Shown: piece by piece, positions 32,700 to 44,196 of the stretch
How positions within the stretch are numbered: the stretch's first letter is position 1
Layout of the letters: the number at the start of each line of letters is the position of its first letter
From: Proteles cristata cristata
Taxonomy: Eukaryota > Chordata > Mammalia > Carnivora > Hyaenidae
Reading direction: 5' to 3'
Assembly (NCBI GenBank): GCA_017311185.1
Contig: JAESUZ010005168.1
Location: 248,001 to 312,000, forward strand
DNA: 64,000 nt
Notes under the pieces: model-generated
What the model saw: only the letters and a program-made list of their open reading frames with translations
What the model was told of the DNA's origin: nothing
Databases searched by the model: none
Translations under genes and position numbers: made by a program

Positions 32700-33110
32700 T
32701 CTGCCCAGTCAGCTGTGCACCCACTGAATAGTTGTGTGGTTTAGATTAGATCTCCCCAGTTTGTTGATGAGAATGTCAGGTAGGACAGAATCAAAGGCTT
32801 ACAGAAGTCTAGAGAGATTACATCTATTGCATCCTTTTTATCTACAAGGCCTGTCACTCTATCATAGAAGGAAATTAAATTGGTCTGGCATGATTTGCTC
32901 CTCTAAAAGCCATGTTGGTTGCTACCCAGTCTGTTATGCTCTTCTAGGTGATTGCAAATTGATCATTTTGAAGATTTATCTTAGTAAGTTTCCAGGCACT
33001 GTGTTTTTGGCTGACCAATATTTCTTTTTCCTTCTTTTAAAGATGGACATTACACTTACCCTTTTTTCTACTTTAAGAAGACACATGTTTAATCTTTTTA
33101 GCATAGCTGA
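32700..33110 (-). mobile_element. CR1/L3-type LINE reverse-transcriptase fossil, antisense
   Basis: Read on the minus strand, the stretch around 32768-32832 gives AIDVISLDFCK, then one frame slip later FDSVLPDIL. This is the decayed counterpart of the CR1/L3 reverse-transcriptase block A, which typically reads like 'DVIYLDFSKAFDTVPHDIL' with its first catalytic Asp. The plus-strand phrases GGACAGAATCAAAGGCTTAC, AATTGGTCTGGCATGATTTG, AGCCATGTTGGTTGCTACCC, TCTTCTAGGTGATTGCAAAT and TTAAAGATGGACATTACACT follow the known order of the antisense L3 consensus. Frame breaks rule out activity. Confidence 0.75.
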
Positions 33111-33214
33111 TTGAAGTCTGACAACATATTCTAAAACATTCATTTACATATTGTTACAATCTCTCATCTGTGTAATTTTCAACAATTGACTAGTGGTTCA
33201 GAATATATTCATTC

Positions 33215-33780
33215 ACTCCTTCTATCTCTGTATTTAGTCACTTAGTATTTATTGAGAGTCTAGGATCTGTAAAAGCAGTAAGTACACAGACAATAAATTC
33301 ATAAGCCTCTTGAGAAATTTATAGTCAAGCGCAGGAGACTTACAGGGAAAGAAATGATTAAAATATAGTCCTGAACGCACTGAATTGGGGGCAAGTGAGA
33401 TGGAATGGTACAGTCATCATTTACTCCAACAAATCAGGGAAGCTTCCTGGAGGAGATGAGGTCTATACTGAGTTCTCAGAGCTGAGCAGGAGTTCGTAGG
33501 TGTTAAGACAGGGAGAGTGATGGGCTGAGACAGCACAGTGAAGAGGAAAAGTGTCTGGGCAGAAGGACTAGAAAATACACGCTACGGCTCTGGAGATGCA
33601 ATGAGTGTGGGAGTACGTAGCATGTAAGCCACGAGGCCGTTGACTTTCTGGGTCTAGGCACTGGGGAAGCAGGAGTGTAATGCAGTCGTAGACCACGGCC
33701 TTGGCAGCTATGAAGATCCTGAATGGCAACAAAATAACCTTGGATTCCTCTGGAGTGCAACCAAGAACCTCATTCAGCTA
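33215..33780 (-). mobile_element. L2 LINE fossil, antisense 3' part
   Basis: CTTAGTATTTATTGAGAGTC, AATAAATTCATAAGCCTCTT, AGGGAAGCTTCCTGGAGGAG, AGGCCGTTGACTTTCTGGGT and ATCCTGAATGGCAACAAAAT follow the antisense L2 3' region from the terminal motif inward. Confidence 0.6.
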
Positions 33781-33790
33781 TTTTTTTTTC

Positions 33791-34046
33791 TTGAATTCTC
33801 ATTTTTGAAATTTACTTATTTATTTATTTGTTTATTAACGTTTATTTATTTTTGAGAGAGAGAGTGAGCAAGAGTGGGAGAGAGACAGAGAGACAGAGGG
33901 GCACAGAATCCGAGGCAGGCTCCAGGCTCTGAGCTGTCAGCACAGAGCCCGATGTGGGGCTCGAAGCCACAAACGGCGAGATCATGACCTGAGCCGAAGT
34001 CAGTTGCTTAACTGACTGAGCCACCCATGCGCCCTTGAATTCCCAT
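33791..34046 (-). mobile_element. CAN-SINE, minus, with TSD
   Basis: The duplication TTGAATTCYCAT is at 33791-33802 and 34035-34046. The tail is long and T-rich ((TTTA)n then TTTATTTATTTTTGAGAG). The centre CTGAGCTGTCAGCACAG lacks the insert, and the head ends GACTGAGCCACCCATGCGCCC. Confidence 0.95.
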
Positions 34047-35039
34047 CATTTTAATAATGTGGATTGTCTTAAGTATCAAAGAGAGATAGAAAAGGATTCA
34101 GGATAAAAATCTTACTCCTAAAGTACCTTGCAAACTACTCAAAGAGTGAGGACTTAAAAACAGAAAACAAATTACGATATAGGTAGTTTAGGTAAAGAGA
34201 GAAATAAATCTCTTAGAAGAGAGTTACTGGGAGTTCAGAGACAGCAATGTTGAGATGGGATTTATCTATTTTATTTAAATCAAGGACGCAGTAAGAAGCA
34301 TCTCTGGCCTCAATTATTTGGGAAGATTACAAACAACATGCTCTCAAATCATAAATGATATTTATATTCCTACAATTGTTCACTACCAGTCACACACTTG
34401 GTTTGCCAGTATTCTTACTGCTATAGTAACGATTGAAAATGAAACAAAACAAAACAAAGGCAAGTGGAAAAAGTGTTACTCTTTTTGATAATGATAAATT
34501 AAATATTTCAAACCAACTCCCCTGCTGAGAAAAAACAGACTAGTTGGGAAAAGAAAAGTTTTAACAGTCTATTCAAATACACGGAGAGAAGACAAGAGAT
34601 GAGTAGCTAGATGAACCAAGATTTAGGAAAGGATGCAGGTTTAGGGTACAAACCTCAACATTTGGGGCTGTTTTTAATTGTACTGTTTCTCCTTTTTTAT
34701 CTTCCAAATATGGAAAGAGTAAGTGCCATTTTTGACAGTCTTGCAGAGCTAAGGAAGAGGTGACAATGAGCAAGAGTCCCTCAAGCAATGGACACCTGTG
34801 AATGACTCTTGCTCTAGTTGAGACCCTGAGGGTTGCATTCTGGGAATACGGGTGAATCAGGAATATGTCCTACAGACAGAAAAAGTCCAGTTTTGTACCA
34901 TTTCAATCCCTAACATTAAGCAGACTTTCCTGGAGTATTACTACTTCCAGGTAACTTACAGACTCAAACAAATAGATCCTTTCTGCAAAAAGATAATATT
35001 GATTTTGGTCTTAAATTATTTCTAGAATAAATTGAACAT
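34047..35039. other. Unassigned non-coding sequence
   Basis: No gene is seen. It is A-rich towards the right and may include 5' parts of the old L1 that starts recognisably near 35040. Confidence 0.45.
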
Positions 35040-36852
35040 GAAAAGATAAAATGACACGAAGGAAAAACAGCAGAAGTTTCAGATCACAGAAATGCACCCA
35101 TCCATGGGAGCTTCAGATACTGGAATATTCAAACATAGACGTTAAAGGAGTTATACTTCTTATGTTTAAAGACATAAAAGATAATTCATGGGTTGACTGG
35201 GAGTCTCAGTTGGTTGAGTATCCAACTCTAGATTTTGGTCAAGATCCAAGTCATGATCCCAGGGTTGTGGGATCAAGCCCACAAGTCATGGAGCCTGCTT
35301 GGATTCTCTTTCTTCTCTCCCTCTGCCCCTCTATCCTACTTGTGTTCTCTCTCTCTAAAAAGAAAGTAAAAAATGATGATAATCATTTTAAAGAGATAGA
35401 AGGTAATTGAGAATTTTGTTAGAGAATGGGAAGTGTAACAAGAATTCAAATAAAGGCTCTAGAAAGTTTTCATATGTGATTTTAACAGCATATCATATTT
35501 TGCTTATATAGTGGATAAGAAACAGCTGAAAAAAGATAAAGGATCATGATGCAAATTCAATTAGCCTTATGAACTCCATGCAGACTAAGAAGAAAATCAC
35601 ACTAAGAAAACTCACACCTCAGCCAGAGGAGGGGAAAAAGAAACAGATTGCATTTAAAGGAATAACTATTAGACTGGCAACTGAGTTCTCAATAGGAAAA
35701 TAAATCAGAAGACAATAGAATAACATATTTAAAATGGGGAAAAATAACTGGCAATCCAAACATTTATACTCAGTGAAAATATCATTCAGGAATAAAACAT
35801 ATTTTCAGACAAAAACCAAGATAATTCATCATCAGTAGAACAGTAGTATAGATATACTAAAGATTATTCTCCAACTAGGTGGAAAATTATTCTAAAATGA
35901 AAGTCAGAAATTTGGTAAGAAAAAAAAAGAATTTAGGAAAAGATGAGCAAATGTGAGGATATATTCAATATTGGTTGATTAAAATCATAATAATGTCTTA
36001 TAAATGTTAAAGTATATATAGAATGAAGACATGTGATAGTAATGGCGTATTAATTATGGAAGTGATCAAGTTAAAATGTTTAAAGATAATTTGCATTGTC
36101 TAGAAAGAATTCTGAAAATGCCAATTATATTAGAGTTAGCTAAGTCCATGCAAAATATAATTTCTATTATAACCACTAGAAAATACATAAAAGAGAGTGT
36201 AACTAGGTGAACCTAAAGGAATGGCAACAGAAACTATAAAAAATAAAACACAGAGAACAAAGTCTGGGGAAAAAGTAAATGGAAGATCAACAGTCAATGG
36301 AAAAGTTAAAAGAGGCTAATATATATGTAATTTAAGGCTTCTGTAAAGGAGAAGAAAGGGAGGGGCAGAAAAATATTAGAAAAAATAATGGTTAAAATTT
36401 TTTTCTAATTTGATGAAAATGGTAAACCCAGAAATAGAAGGAAGTGCAATAAACTCCAATTATAAAAACATGAGGAAAAAAGCCAAAAGAGATAAAATGA
36501 AATCATAAAAAGTACCAAATTAATTCAAAAGAAGGCAGAGAGAATAAAGAATAGCTAAGACAAACAGAAAACAAATAAAAAATATGAAACCTAATCCCAA
36601 TATAACAATAAATACATTAAATGTAAATGGTGTAAATGCCTTAATTAAAAGACAGAGATGATAAAACTGGAATAAAAAGGCAGGCCAAACTATATTATGC
36701 CTACAAGAAGCCAACTTTTAATATAAAGACACAAATAGGTTAAAAGTAAAATAATGGAAAAAGGTAGTTAGTGCTAAAATGAATCAGAAAAAAAGTCAGA
36801 ATAGTTATATAAATATCAGAAAAAGTAAATTTTGGAGGAAAGAATAAAAATT
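35040..36852 (+). mobile_element. Old L1, ORF1 and start of ORF2, sense (host of nested stack)
   Basis: AGAATTTAGG-type debris follows L1 order. ORF1-like phrases are CATAGACGTTAAAGGAGTTA, TATGTTTAAAGACATAAAAG, AACTATTAGACTGGCAACTG, ATTTATACTCAGTGAAAATA and TTTTCAGACAAAAACCAAGA. From about 36490 ORF2 begins: AAAGTACCAAATTAATTCAA, AACAATAAATACATTAAATG, ATATAAAGACACAAATAGGT. These are the classic order of an old (L1M-type) element. Many frame breaks are present. A CAN-SINE (35190-35377) interrupts ORF1. The same L1 continues after the young insertion at 36853-37562. Confidence 0.85.
35180..35390 (+). mobile_element. Old CAN-SINE, plus, in L1 ORF1 debris
   Basis: GACTGGGAGTCTCAGTTGGT, AAGTCATGATCCCAGGGTTG, GGGATCAAGCCCACAAGTCA and GGAGCCTGCTTGGATTCTCT are of the older pan-carnivore type. 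A GATAATTCAT / GATAATCATTTT duplication flanks it (35180, 35378). The flanking L1 text is contiguous across it. Confidence 0.88.
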
Positions 36853-37562
36853 AAATAGGTCAATTCTTTTTTTTTTATATTATTTCTTAATTAATTTATT
36901 TTTATTTTACAAATAGTTTATTGTCAAATTAGTTTCCACATAACACCCAGTGCTCATCCCCACAAGTGTCCTCCTCCATGCCCACCCTTCCTCCCCCCCA
37001 CATCCACCAGTCCTCAGTTTTTGTCAGCATTCAAGAGTCTCTCATGGTTTGCCTCTCTCCCTTTCCCCCACCATTTCAGCCCTTCTTCTTCCCCTTGGTC
37101 CTCTGTTAAGTTCCTCCTAATCCTCCTATACGTGCACACATATATTTGTCCTTCTCTGCCTGACTTATTTCACTCAGCATAATGCCCTCAAGGTCCATCC
37201 ATGTTGCTACACATGGCCAGAATCTACAAGGAACTCACCAAACTACACGCCCGAAAAACAAACAACCCAGTGAAGAAATGGGCAGAAGATATGAACAGAC
37301 ACTTCTCCAAGAGGACATCCAGATGGCCAACAGACACATGAAACGATGCTCAGCATCCCTCCTCATCAGGGAAATACAAATCAAAACCACACTGAGATAC
37401 CACCTCACGCCAGTCAGAGTGGCTAAAATGAGCAAATCAGAGAACTCTAGATGCTGGCGAGGATGTGGAAAAACGGGCACCCTCCTACACTGTTGGTGGG
37501 AATGTAAACTGGTACAGCCCCTCTGGAAAACAGTGTGGAGGTTCCTAAATAGGTCAATTCTT
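36853..37562 (-). mobile_element. Young L1 insertion with 5' inversion (twin priming) and 16-bp TSD
   Basis: A perfect target duplication AAATAGGTCAATTCTT (36853-36868, 37547-37562) brackets two L1 pieces in opposite orientation. The left piece (36869 to about 37215) is antisense 3' UTR and the end of ORF2, starting with a poly(T). The right piece (about 37216-37546) is sense ORF2. It has an open frame through [19 protein letters not shown] and the C-terminal Cys/His-rich motif ([18 protein letters not shown]), ending [11 protein letters not shown]2 sequence between the two pieces is missing. This is the standard outcome of twin priming. It is not capable of moving. Confidence 0.93.
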
Positions 37563-39179
37563 AATGATAAAGGGGCCAATTAATGAAGAGGACATAAAAT
37601 TTTAAACATTTGTGCACCTGTTGACAGAGCTTCAAATTATATAAAGTAAAACCTGATAGGCTTGCAAAGAGAAATACATAAATTCATAAATATGGTCAGA
37701 GGTTTCAATGATTGATAGAAAATAGACAGAAAATCGGTAAGAATTATATTGACTTGAACAACACTATCAACCAATTTAATTTATATTTACAGAAACACTT
37801 TCAATCAACCCAGTTAACAGTTTCAGAAAATTCCATCAAGAAGCAAAAATCACATATTTTTTCCCCCAGGGATCATAGAACATTTTCCAGATAGACCATA
37901 TCATGAGGATAAAATAAATTTCAAGAAGTGTAAAATGATATAAAGAGTATTCAGTGACTACACTGAAACTAAATAAGAAACCAACAGAAAGATTTTTGGA
38001 AAATTCTTAGGTATTTGGAAATGAAAGAATATATTCTTCAATAACTCATGGGTCAAATAAGAAATACAAATAAATAGAAAATATTTTGAATTGAGTTAAA
38101 ATGAAAACACAAGATTTAACAATTTGTGTGACACAGCCAAAGCAGAACTTAGAAGAAAATGTATAGCAGTGAGTACAAATTAGAAAAGAGGAAAGATCAA
38201 AAATTAACGACCTTGACTTCTAACTTAAGAAATGAGAAAAGAAAGGGCAAATGAAACTCCAAGTAAGCTCAAGACAAGCAATAAATCAAAGAAATAGGAA
38301 ATAGAAAAACAATAGAGCAAAATCAATAAAACCAAAAGCAAGTTCCTAGAGAAGATCAATAAAACTTATAAAAGCCTCTATTGATATCAGTTAGGAAATA
38401 AGAGAAAACCCAAATTATCAATATCAGAAATGAAAAAAACAACATCCTTTTAGTTTGTGCATGTATTAAAAGAAAAATATGGGAGCATTATGAAGCATCG
38501 TAAGTTATTAAATTTGGAAATTTGAAAGTAAGGGACAATTCTTGAAAGACATAAATTACCAAAGCTCCCTTAGGAAGAAATGTATCATCTGCATATGTTT
38601 TTTTAATCAATTAAAGAAATTCAGTTGCAATTAAAAAACCTTTATCATTCAACATCCTATACACAACATCATACTTATGATAAAACACTGAATGTTTATT
38701 CTCTTACAGATTAGGAACAAAATGAGGACTTTGACTTTGACCACTCTGATTCAATATTGATTGTACTGAAGGTTTTAGATAATGTAATAGGCAAGAAAAG
38801 GAAAAGTCATCCAGATTGGAAAGAAAGAAGTAAAACTGAGTTAATTTACACACATGTTCCTTTATGTACAAATCCTGTTTACAAAAAAAGCTACTAAAAA
38901 TAATTGGTGCATTTAGTAAGGTTGCGTAGTATATGATCAGTACATAACAATCAATTATATTACTCAATACTGGTGATGATCAACTAGAAATTGAAATAAA
39001 AATATGGTTTATAACAATATAAAATTACAAAAAATAAAATACTTGAGGATACTGAAAACCACAAAATATTGGTGAAATAAATTAAAGGTCAATAGTAACT
39101 CAAAATGGATCATAGACCTAAATGTAAAAATCTAAACTCATAAAAATTCTAAAAGAAAAAATTGAACAAAAGTTTCATC
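37563..39179 (+). mobile_element. Old L1 ORF2 continued (endonuclease/RT debris), sense
   Basis: After the young insertion, the old L1 resumes in register: TTAATGATAAAGGGGCCAAT, TGTGCACCTGTTGACAGAGC, AACAACACTATCAACCAATT, CCAACAGAAAGATTTTTGGA, ACAGCCAAAGCAGAACTTAG, AAAACAATAGAGCAAAATCA and AAAGTCATCCAGATTGGAAA near 38801. The order is that of ORF2, with internal deletion after about 38650. Many stops and frame shifts are present. Confidence 0.85.
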
Positions 39180-39572
39180 ATCTAGTATATTCGTTTGCTT
39201 GGGCTGCTATAAAAATATACTGCAGAATAGGTGGCTTAAACAAGAGACATTTATTTTCCACCTTTCTGAAGGCTGGCAGGTCCAAGGTCAAGGTGTTGGC
39301 TGATTCAGTTTCTGGCAAGAGCTCTCTTTTTGGCCTGTAGATGCCACCTTCTCATTGTATCCTTGCATGGTAGGGAGCTTGCAGGTTCTTTGGTATCTTT
39401 TCTCATAAGAAAACTAATCATTTTGGATCAGGGCCAAGAAGGGCCCCTTCTCTTGTACTCAGATTTAACCTTAATTACCTCCTTATAATCTCTATCTCCA
39501 AATATAGTTATGTTTGGGTGTTGGGGCTTCAATATATGAATGGAGTGGGGCATAATTCAGTCCATAGCACCT
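39180..39572 (-). mobile_element. MaLR-type LTR (MLT1/MST group), antisense, nested in L1
   Basis: The left end reads TTGGGCTGCTATAAAAATAT, GGTGGCTTAAACAAGAGACA, then TTTATTTTCCACC. The middle has GGCAGGTCCAAGGTCAAGGT and TTAACCTTAATTACCTCCTT. The right end is CATAATTCAGTCCATAGCAC. Reversed, this matches the start (tgt.atggactgaat) and end (ttatagcagcccgaatgg) of a solo LTR of the mammalian ERVL-MaLR group. No internal retroviral sequence is attached. L1 ORF2 text resumes directly on its right. Confidence 0.82.
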
Positions 39573-40345
39573 GGGGCTAAGCAAAGATTTCTTAGACATA
39601 ATGCCAAAAGCATGATTCATAAAAGAAAAAAAAAATTGATCAATTATAACCCATCAAAATTAAAACTTTCTGCTCTTTGAAAGAAACTATTAAGAGAATG
39701 GAAAACAAGCCACAGAGAGGAAGGAAGTTCAAGTCATGTATTTTTTAAGAGTTTATATTCAGACTAAAGATCTTTAACAATTCAGTAATAAGAAAGGAAG
39801 CCTTTCAATAAAAAAAATGATTTGAATATACACTTCCCAAAGAAGATATGCAAAGGGAAACAGATATATGAAAAGACATTCTACACCATTAATTATTAAG
39901 GAATTGCAAATTAAAACCTCAATTAGATAAGACTACACACTTATTAGAATGGTTATGATTAAAAAGATTGGTGTGTATGTGGAGCAATAGGAAGTCTCAT
40001 GCATTGCTTGTAGAATAATGGAAATGATTCTGATATGGAAACTGGTTTAATGATTTTCATATGTGGACCATACACTCCATCCATTTCACTTACAGGTAAC
40101 TATGCATGAAAAATGAAAGCATATGCCCTTACAAAGACTTGTACACAAATGTTCTTAGTAACTCAAGTGCCCATCAACAGGTAAATAGATAAAGAAATTG
40201 TGGTATATCCACACAATGCAATATTCCTCATTAACATAATGATTATCAATACATAAGACAACATGAATGAATATCAAAACAATAATGGTGAGTGAATGAA
40301 GCCAGATTTTAAAAAGTATATACTGTATAAACCCATTAATAGTAC
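39573..40345 (+). mobile_element. Old L1 ORF2 C-terminal region, sense
   Basis: AAAGATTTCTTAGACATAAT, CCAAAAGCATGATTCATAAA, CTTTCTGCTCTTTGAAAGAA, AAACAAGCCACAGAGAGGAA, CAAGTGCCCATCAACAGGTA and TGAATATCAAAACAATAATG are the last third of ORF2 in order. It is interrupted at about 40346 by the next L1. Confidence 0.87.
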
Positions 40346-41756
40346 AATTCTAAGAAAACCCAGAAATGAACCTACAAATATATGGTCAATTAATCTTTGA
40401 CAAAGCAGAAGAGAATATCCAATGGGAAAAAGACAGTCTAGTCTCTTCAATAAGTGGTGTTAGGAACACTGGACAGCAACATGCAAAAGAATGAAACTGG
40501 ACCACTTTCTTACACCGTACACAAAAATAAATTCCAAATGGATTAAAGACATAAATGTGAGACCTGAAATCATACAAATCCTACAGGAGAACATAGGTAG
40601 TATACTCTTTGACATCAGCCATAGCAACTTCTTTCTAGATTTGTCTCCTGAGACAAGAGAAACAAAAGCAAAAATAAACTATTGGACTTCATCAAAATAA
40701 AAATCTGCATAGTGAAGGGAACAATGAACAAAACTAAAAGGCAGCATATGGAATGGGAGAAGATATTTGCAAATGTCATATCTGAGAAAGGGGTAGTGTC
40801 CAAAATAAATAAAGAACTTATTAAACTCAACACCCCCCAAAAAAATCCTATTAGAAATGGACAGAAGACATGACTAGACATTTTTCTAAAGATGACATTG
40901 AGATGGCCAACAGACACCTGAGAAGATGGTCAACATCACTCATCATCAGGAAAATACAAATCAAAACCATGATGAGATAACACCTCACACCCATCAGAAT
41001 GACTAAAATGAACTACACAGGAAACAACAGATGTTGCTGAGGATGTGGAGAAGGGGGAATCTTCTTGCACTGTTGGTGGGAATGCAAACTGGTGCAGTCA
41101 CTCTGGAAAACAGTGTGGACTTTCCTCAGAAAGTTAAAAATAGAACAACTCCATGATTCAGCAATTGCACTACTAGGTATTTACTCAAAGAATAGAAAAA
41201 TATGAATTCAAAGGGATACATGCACCCTGATGTTTATAGCAACACTATCTACAGTAAGCAAATTATGGAAACAATACACATGACCATTGACTAACGAATG
41301 GATACAGACGATGTGGTATGTATACAATGAAATATTACTAAGTGATAAAAAAAGAATTAAGTCTTGCCATTTGCCATGATGTGGGTAGAAGTAGACAGTG
41401 TTAAGTGAAATAAGTCTGTCAGAGAAGGACAAATACCATATGATTTCACTCATGTGGAATTTAAGAATCAAAATAAATGAGCAGAGGGGGGAGAAAAGAG
41501 AGAGAGAGCCAAACCAAGAAACAGAATCTTAACTCCAGAAAACAAACTGATGATTGATGGTTACCAGAGGGAAGGTGGTCAGGGGGATGGGTGAAATAGG
41601 TAATGGAGATTAAGGAGTGAGCTTGTTATGATGAGCACCAAGTGCTATATGGATGTGTTGAATCACTGTATTCTATACCTGAAACTAATATTACGCAGTA
41701 TGTTAACTAACTAGAATTTAAATAAAAACTAAAAAAATAATAAAATTCTAGAAAAT
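40346..41756 (+). mobile_element. Middle-aged carnivore L1, ORF2 end + 3' UTR, sense, with TSD
   Basis: An AATTCTARGAAAA duplication (40346-40358, 41744-41755) flanks a 5'-truncated L1. It starts AAACCCAGAAATGAACCTAC. It includes long open pieces of ORF2 ([40 protein letters not shown]), the ACTGTTGGTGGGAATGCAAA segment and a 3' UTR (ACAAACTGATGATTGATGGT, AGCACCAAGTGCTATATGGA). It is better preserved than the host L1 and ends in A-rich AAATAAAAACTAAAAAAATA. Confidence 0.92.
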
Positions 41757-41985
41757 GCAAACTAAAATGCAAAAAGCAAATCTGTGCTTAAATAGGGACT
41801 GGAGGTCATGGGGGAAGGGGTAAGATAGTTACAAAAGAGAACAAGGCACCTTTTTGGAGTGATGGTATGCTCACTCTATTAATATTGTGATGGTGTCTCT
41901 TAGTGGTATACACACATCAATACTGATCATATTGTACATTTAAAATATGTACAGTTTAGTGTATGTGAATTAAAGCTGTTAAAGT
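41757..41985 (+). mobile_element. Old L1 3' UTR (end of the host element)
   Basis: AATGCAAACTAAAATGCAAA, GGAGTGATGGTATGCTCACT, ATTGTGATGGTGTCTCTTAG, TTGTACATTTAAAATATGTA and GTGTATGTGAATTAAAGCTG match the L1M-type 3' terminus. It is the missing end of the element that starts at 35040. Confidence 0.83.
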
Positions 41986-42492
41986 TAATTTGTGCTTACG
42001 TGTATAAGAAACAATGTAGAATTTTAAAAAATATAAAGTTTATAATAGCATTAATAACATGAAATATATCAGTATGAATCTGACAAAATATGTGTAAGCT
42101 TCCCTCACTGGAAACCAAAACAGTATCGAGAAAAATTAAAGGCCTAAATAAATGGAGCAACGTACCATTGAAAGAACTGAATATTGTAAAAAAATGTCGA
42201 CTCTTTCCAATTCCAATCAACCACAAACTGTGTGTGTGTATGATTCTAAAACAATTATTAAAATGAAAGAAAGACCGATAGTAGAATTATTTGAAGAAGA
42301 AGTAGATGAGAAGATTTGCTGTAATAAATACCAGGACATTTATAAAGGCAGAGTAATTAAGAGTGTAATTTGTCACAAGGGTATGGGAATGAAATTAGAG
42401 AGCTCAGAGGTAGAAATATGATTGTACACCTGTTTTTGACAATGTCAAACTGTAGAGCAGTGGGGGCAAAGCATGTTTCCTTTTTTATTCAG

Positions 42493-42522
42493 TTTATTCA
42501 TTTATTAATGTTTTCTTTATTT

Positions 42523-42562
<40 letters not shown>

Positions 42563-42727
42563 CAGCGTGAGGAAGGGCGGGTCAGAGAGAGGGAGACACA
42601 GAATCCGAATCAGACTCCAGGCTCTGAGCTAGCTGTCAGCACAGAGCCCAACGCGGGGCTCGAACCCATGAAATCATGACCTGAGCCGAAGTTGGACGCT
42701 TAACTGACTGAGCCACCCAGGCGCCCC
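42493..42727 (-). mobile_element. Young CAN-SINE, minus (left of pair)
   Basis: It opens ATTAATGTTTTCTTTATTTC with a long (GA)n and ends GACTGAGCCACCCAGGCGCCCC at 42727. It has the GAGCTAGCTGTCAGC insert and AGAAATAAAG-type tail. It is close to consensus apart from a short gap in the B-box region, and it sits in the T-rich tail of the older SINE to its right. Confidence 0.93.
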
Positions 42728-42896
42728 TATTTATTTATTTATATTGAAAGAAAGAGTGAGGAAGGGACAGGGAGAGAGAGAATCCCGAGCAGGCTCTACA
42801 CTGTCAGCTTGGGGCTTGAACTCACAAACCATGAGATCATGATCTGAGCCAAAATCAAGAGTTAGATGCTTAACTGACGGAGGCACTCAAGTGCCC
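42728..42896 (-). mobile_element. Older CAN-SINE, minus (right of pair)
   Basis: TATTTATTTATTTATATTGA, then AATCCCGAGCAGGCTCTACA and CAAAATCAAGAGTTAGATGC are of the older short type. The head is decayed (GACGGAGGCACTCAAGTGCCC). Confidence 0.88.
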
Positions 42897-44125
42897 TGAA
42901 AGGTGTTTTGCTTTGTTTCGTTTTTTTCAACAAGTGGGACTGGGTCAATTAATTAGTAATAGGGCAAAAAAATTACTTTTGAGTCCCATCTTTTACCATG
43001 TGCAAAAAGTTACTCCAGGTGGATTGTACTGAGCTATAACATCTGGGAGATCATATAGGGAAATATTTTCATTGACATATAAAGATTTTCTAAACAGTAT
43101 ATAAAAGCTACTAGCCATAAAGGAAACAACTGAAAATTTAAATGCACTACATTTAATAACTTCTCTTCATCAAAAGACACAACTCAGTAAAAATGCAAGC
43201 CACAGAACAGGAAGAGATTTTGCAGCACGTATAACTAACATAATGCCCTTACTAGTTCAATGCATAATGAACTCCAACAAATCATGTATGTAAGAGACAT
43301 AGAATCCACACAAAATAGGCAAAAGACTTTAACTGGCACTTCTTAAAAAAGGATATCCAACTGTCCAGTAAATTTATAAAAGGTGTTCAGCCTCATTAGG
43401 AATCAGGAAAATGTTCACTGAAACCACAATGGTATAGCCTGATTTATTTACCAGAATGGCTACTATTTAAAAACCTGAGATTACCAAGTGTTGGCAAAGA
43501 CTGGAACATTGCGTGTGCGAGTGAAAACTGGTACAAGCATCTTAGAGACACTTCGGCATTATCTATTAAAATTAGGCATTCACATTTACTACAACCTGAA
43601 ATTCCACTTGTTGGTATATACTTGGCGAAAAGCGTGAATAGTCATGAACAAGGATGCTCATTTCTGGATTTTGTTTACTTGTTAAAAACCAAAACCAATT
43701 TCAGAACTGACGCATATCCAGTGGAGTTTATAAAGCTTATGAAAATAAATGAATTAAAACTGCTTGGAAACAGTTGAATGTGACAAATGTAATGTTGATC
43801 AAAAGGAGCTGGCCTCTAAAAAATGCTTACTGTATGATCCTATATACATAAAATTCAACAAATAGGCAAAATTTGAGCAAACGATTTAAGGATGTATGCA
43901 TAGTTAGTAAGGGCAAGAGATTGCTATAAAAGGAGTATTGTTTCCATTAGGCGACAGCAAGTGTTTTGAGCTGGAGATGGTAGAAAGCAGCTTCCAAAGT
44001 TCTAGCAATGTCTTCCTTCTCGAAAATTGAAGATTTTATGTGGGTTTTTAATTAATGGTAATTCGTTGAGGTATATTTATATATTTGGATTTTTCTATAT
44101 TTCTGGTATGTTTTGCAACTTTTAA

Positions 44126-44164
44126 AGCTTATTTATTTATTTAGAGAGAGTGGGGAAGGGTAGA

Positions 44165-44196
<32 letters not shown>

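Larger units (their letters stand above)
41990..44105 (+). mobile_element. Second old L1, ORF2 C-terminal half to 3' end, sense
   Basis: AAAGGCCTAAATAAATGGAG near 42139, TTTTTTCAACAAGTGGGACT, CTTTTACCATGTGCAAAAAG, TTCTCTTCATCAAAAGACAC, AACAGGAAGAGATTTTGCAG and AATGGCTACTATTTAAAAAC keep ORF2 order but are highly diverged, like an ancient L1M/HAL1-type element. Two CAN-SINEs at 42493-42896 interrupt it. Confidence 0.7.

Noticed and set aside
37182..37583. 133-codon plus-strand frame
   Set aside because: It is the inverted ORF2 C-terminus of the twin-primed L1, preceded by antisense L1 and followed by the target duplication. It is not a host gene.
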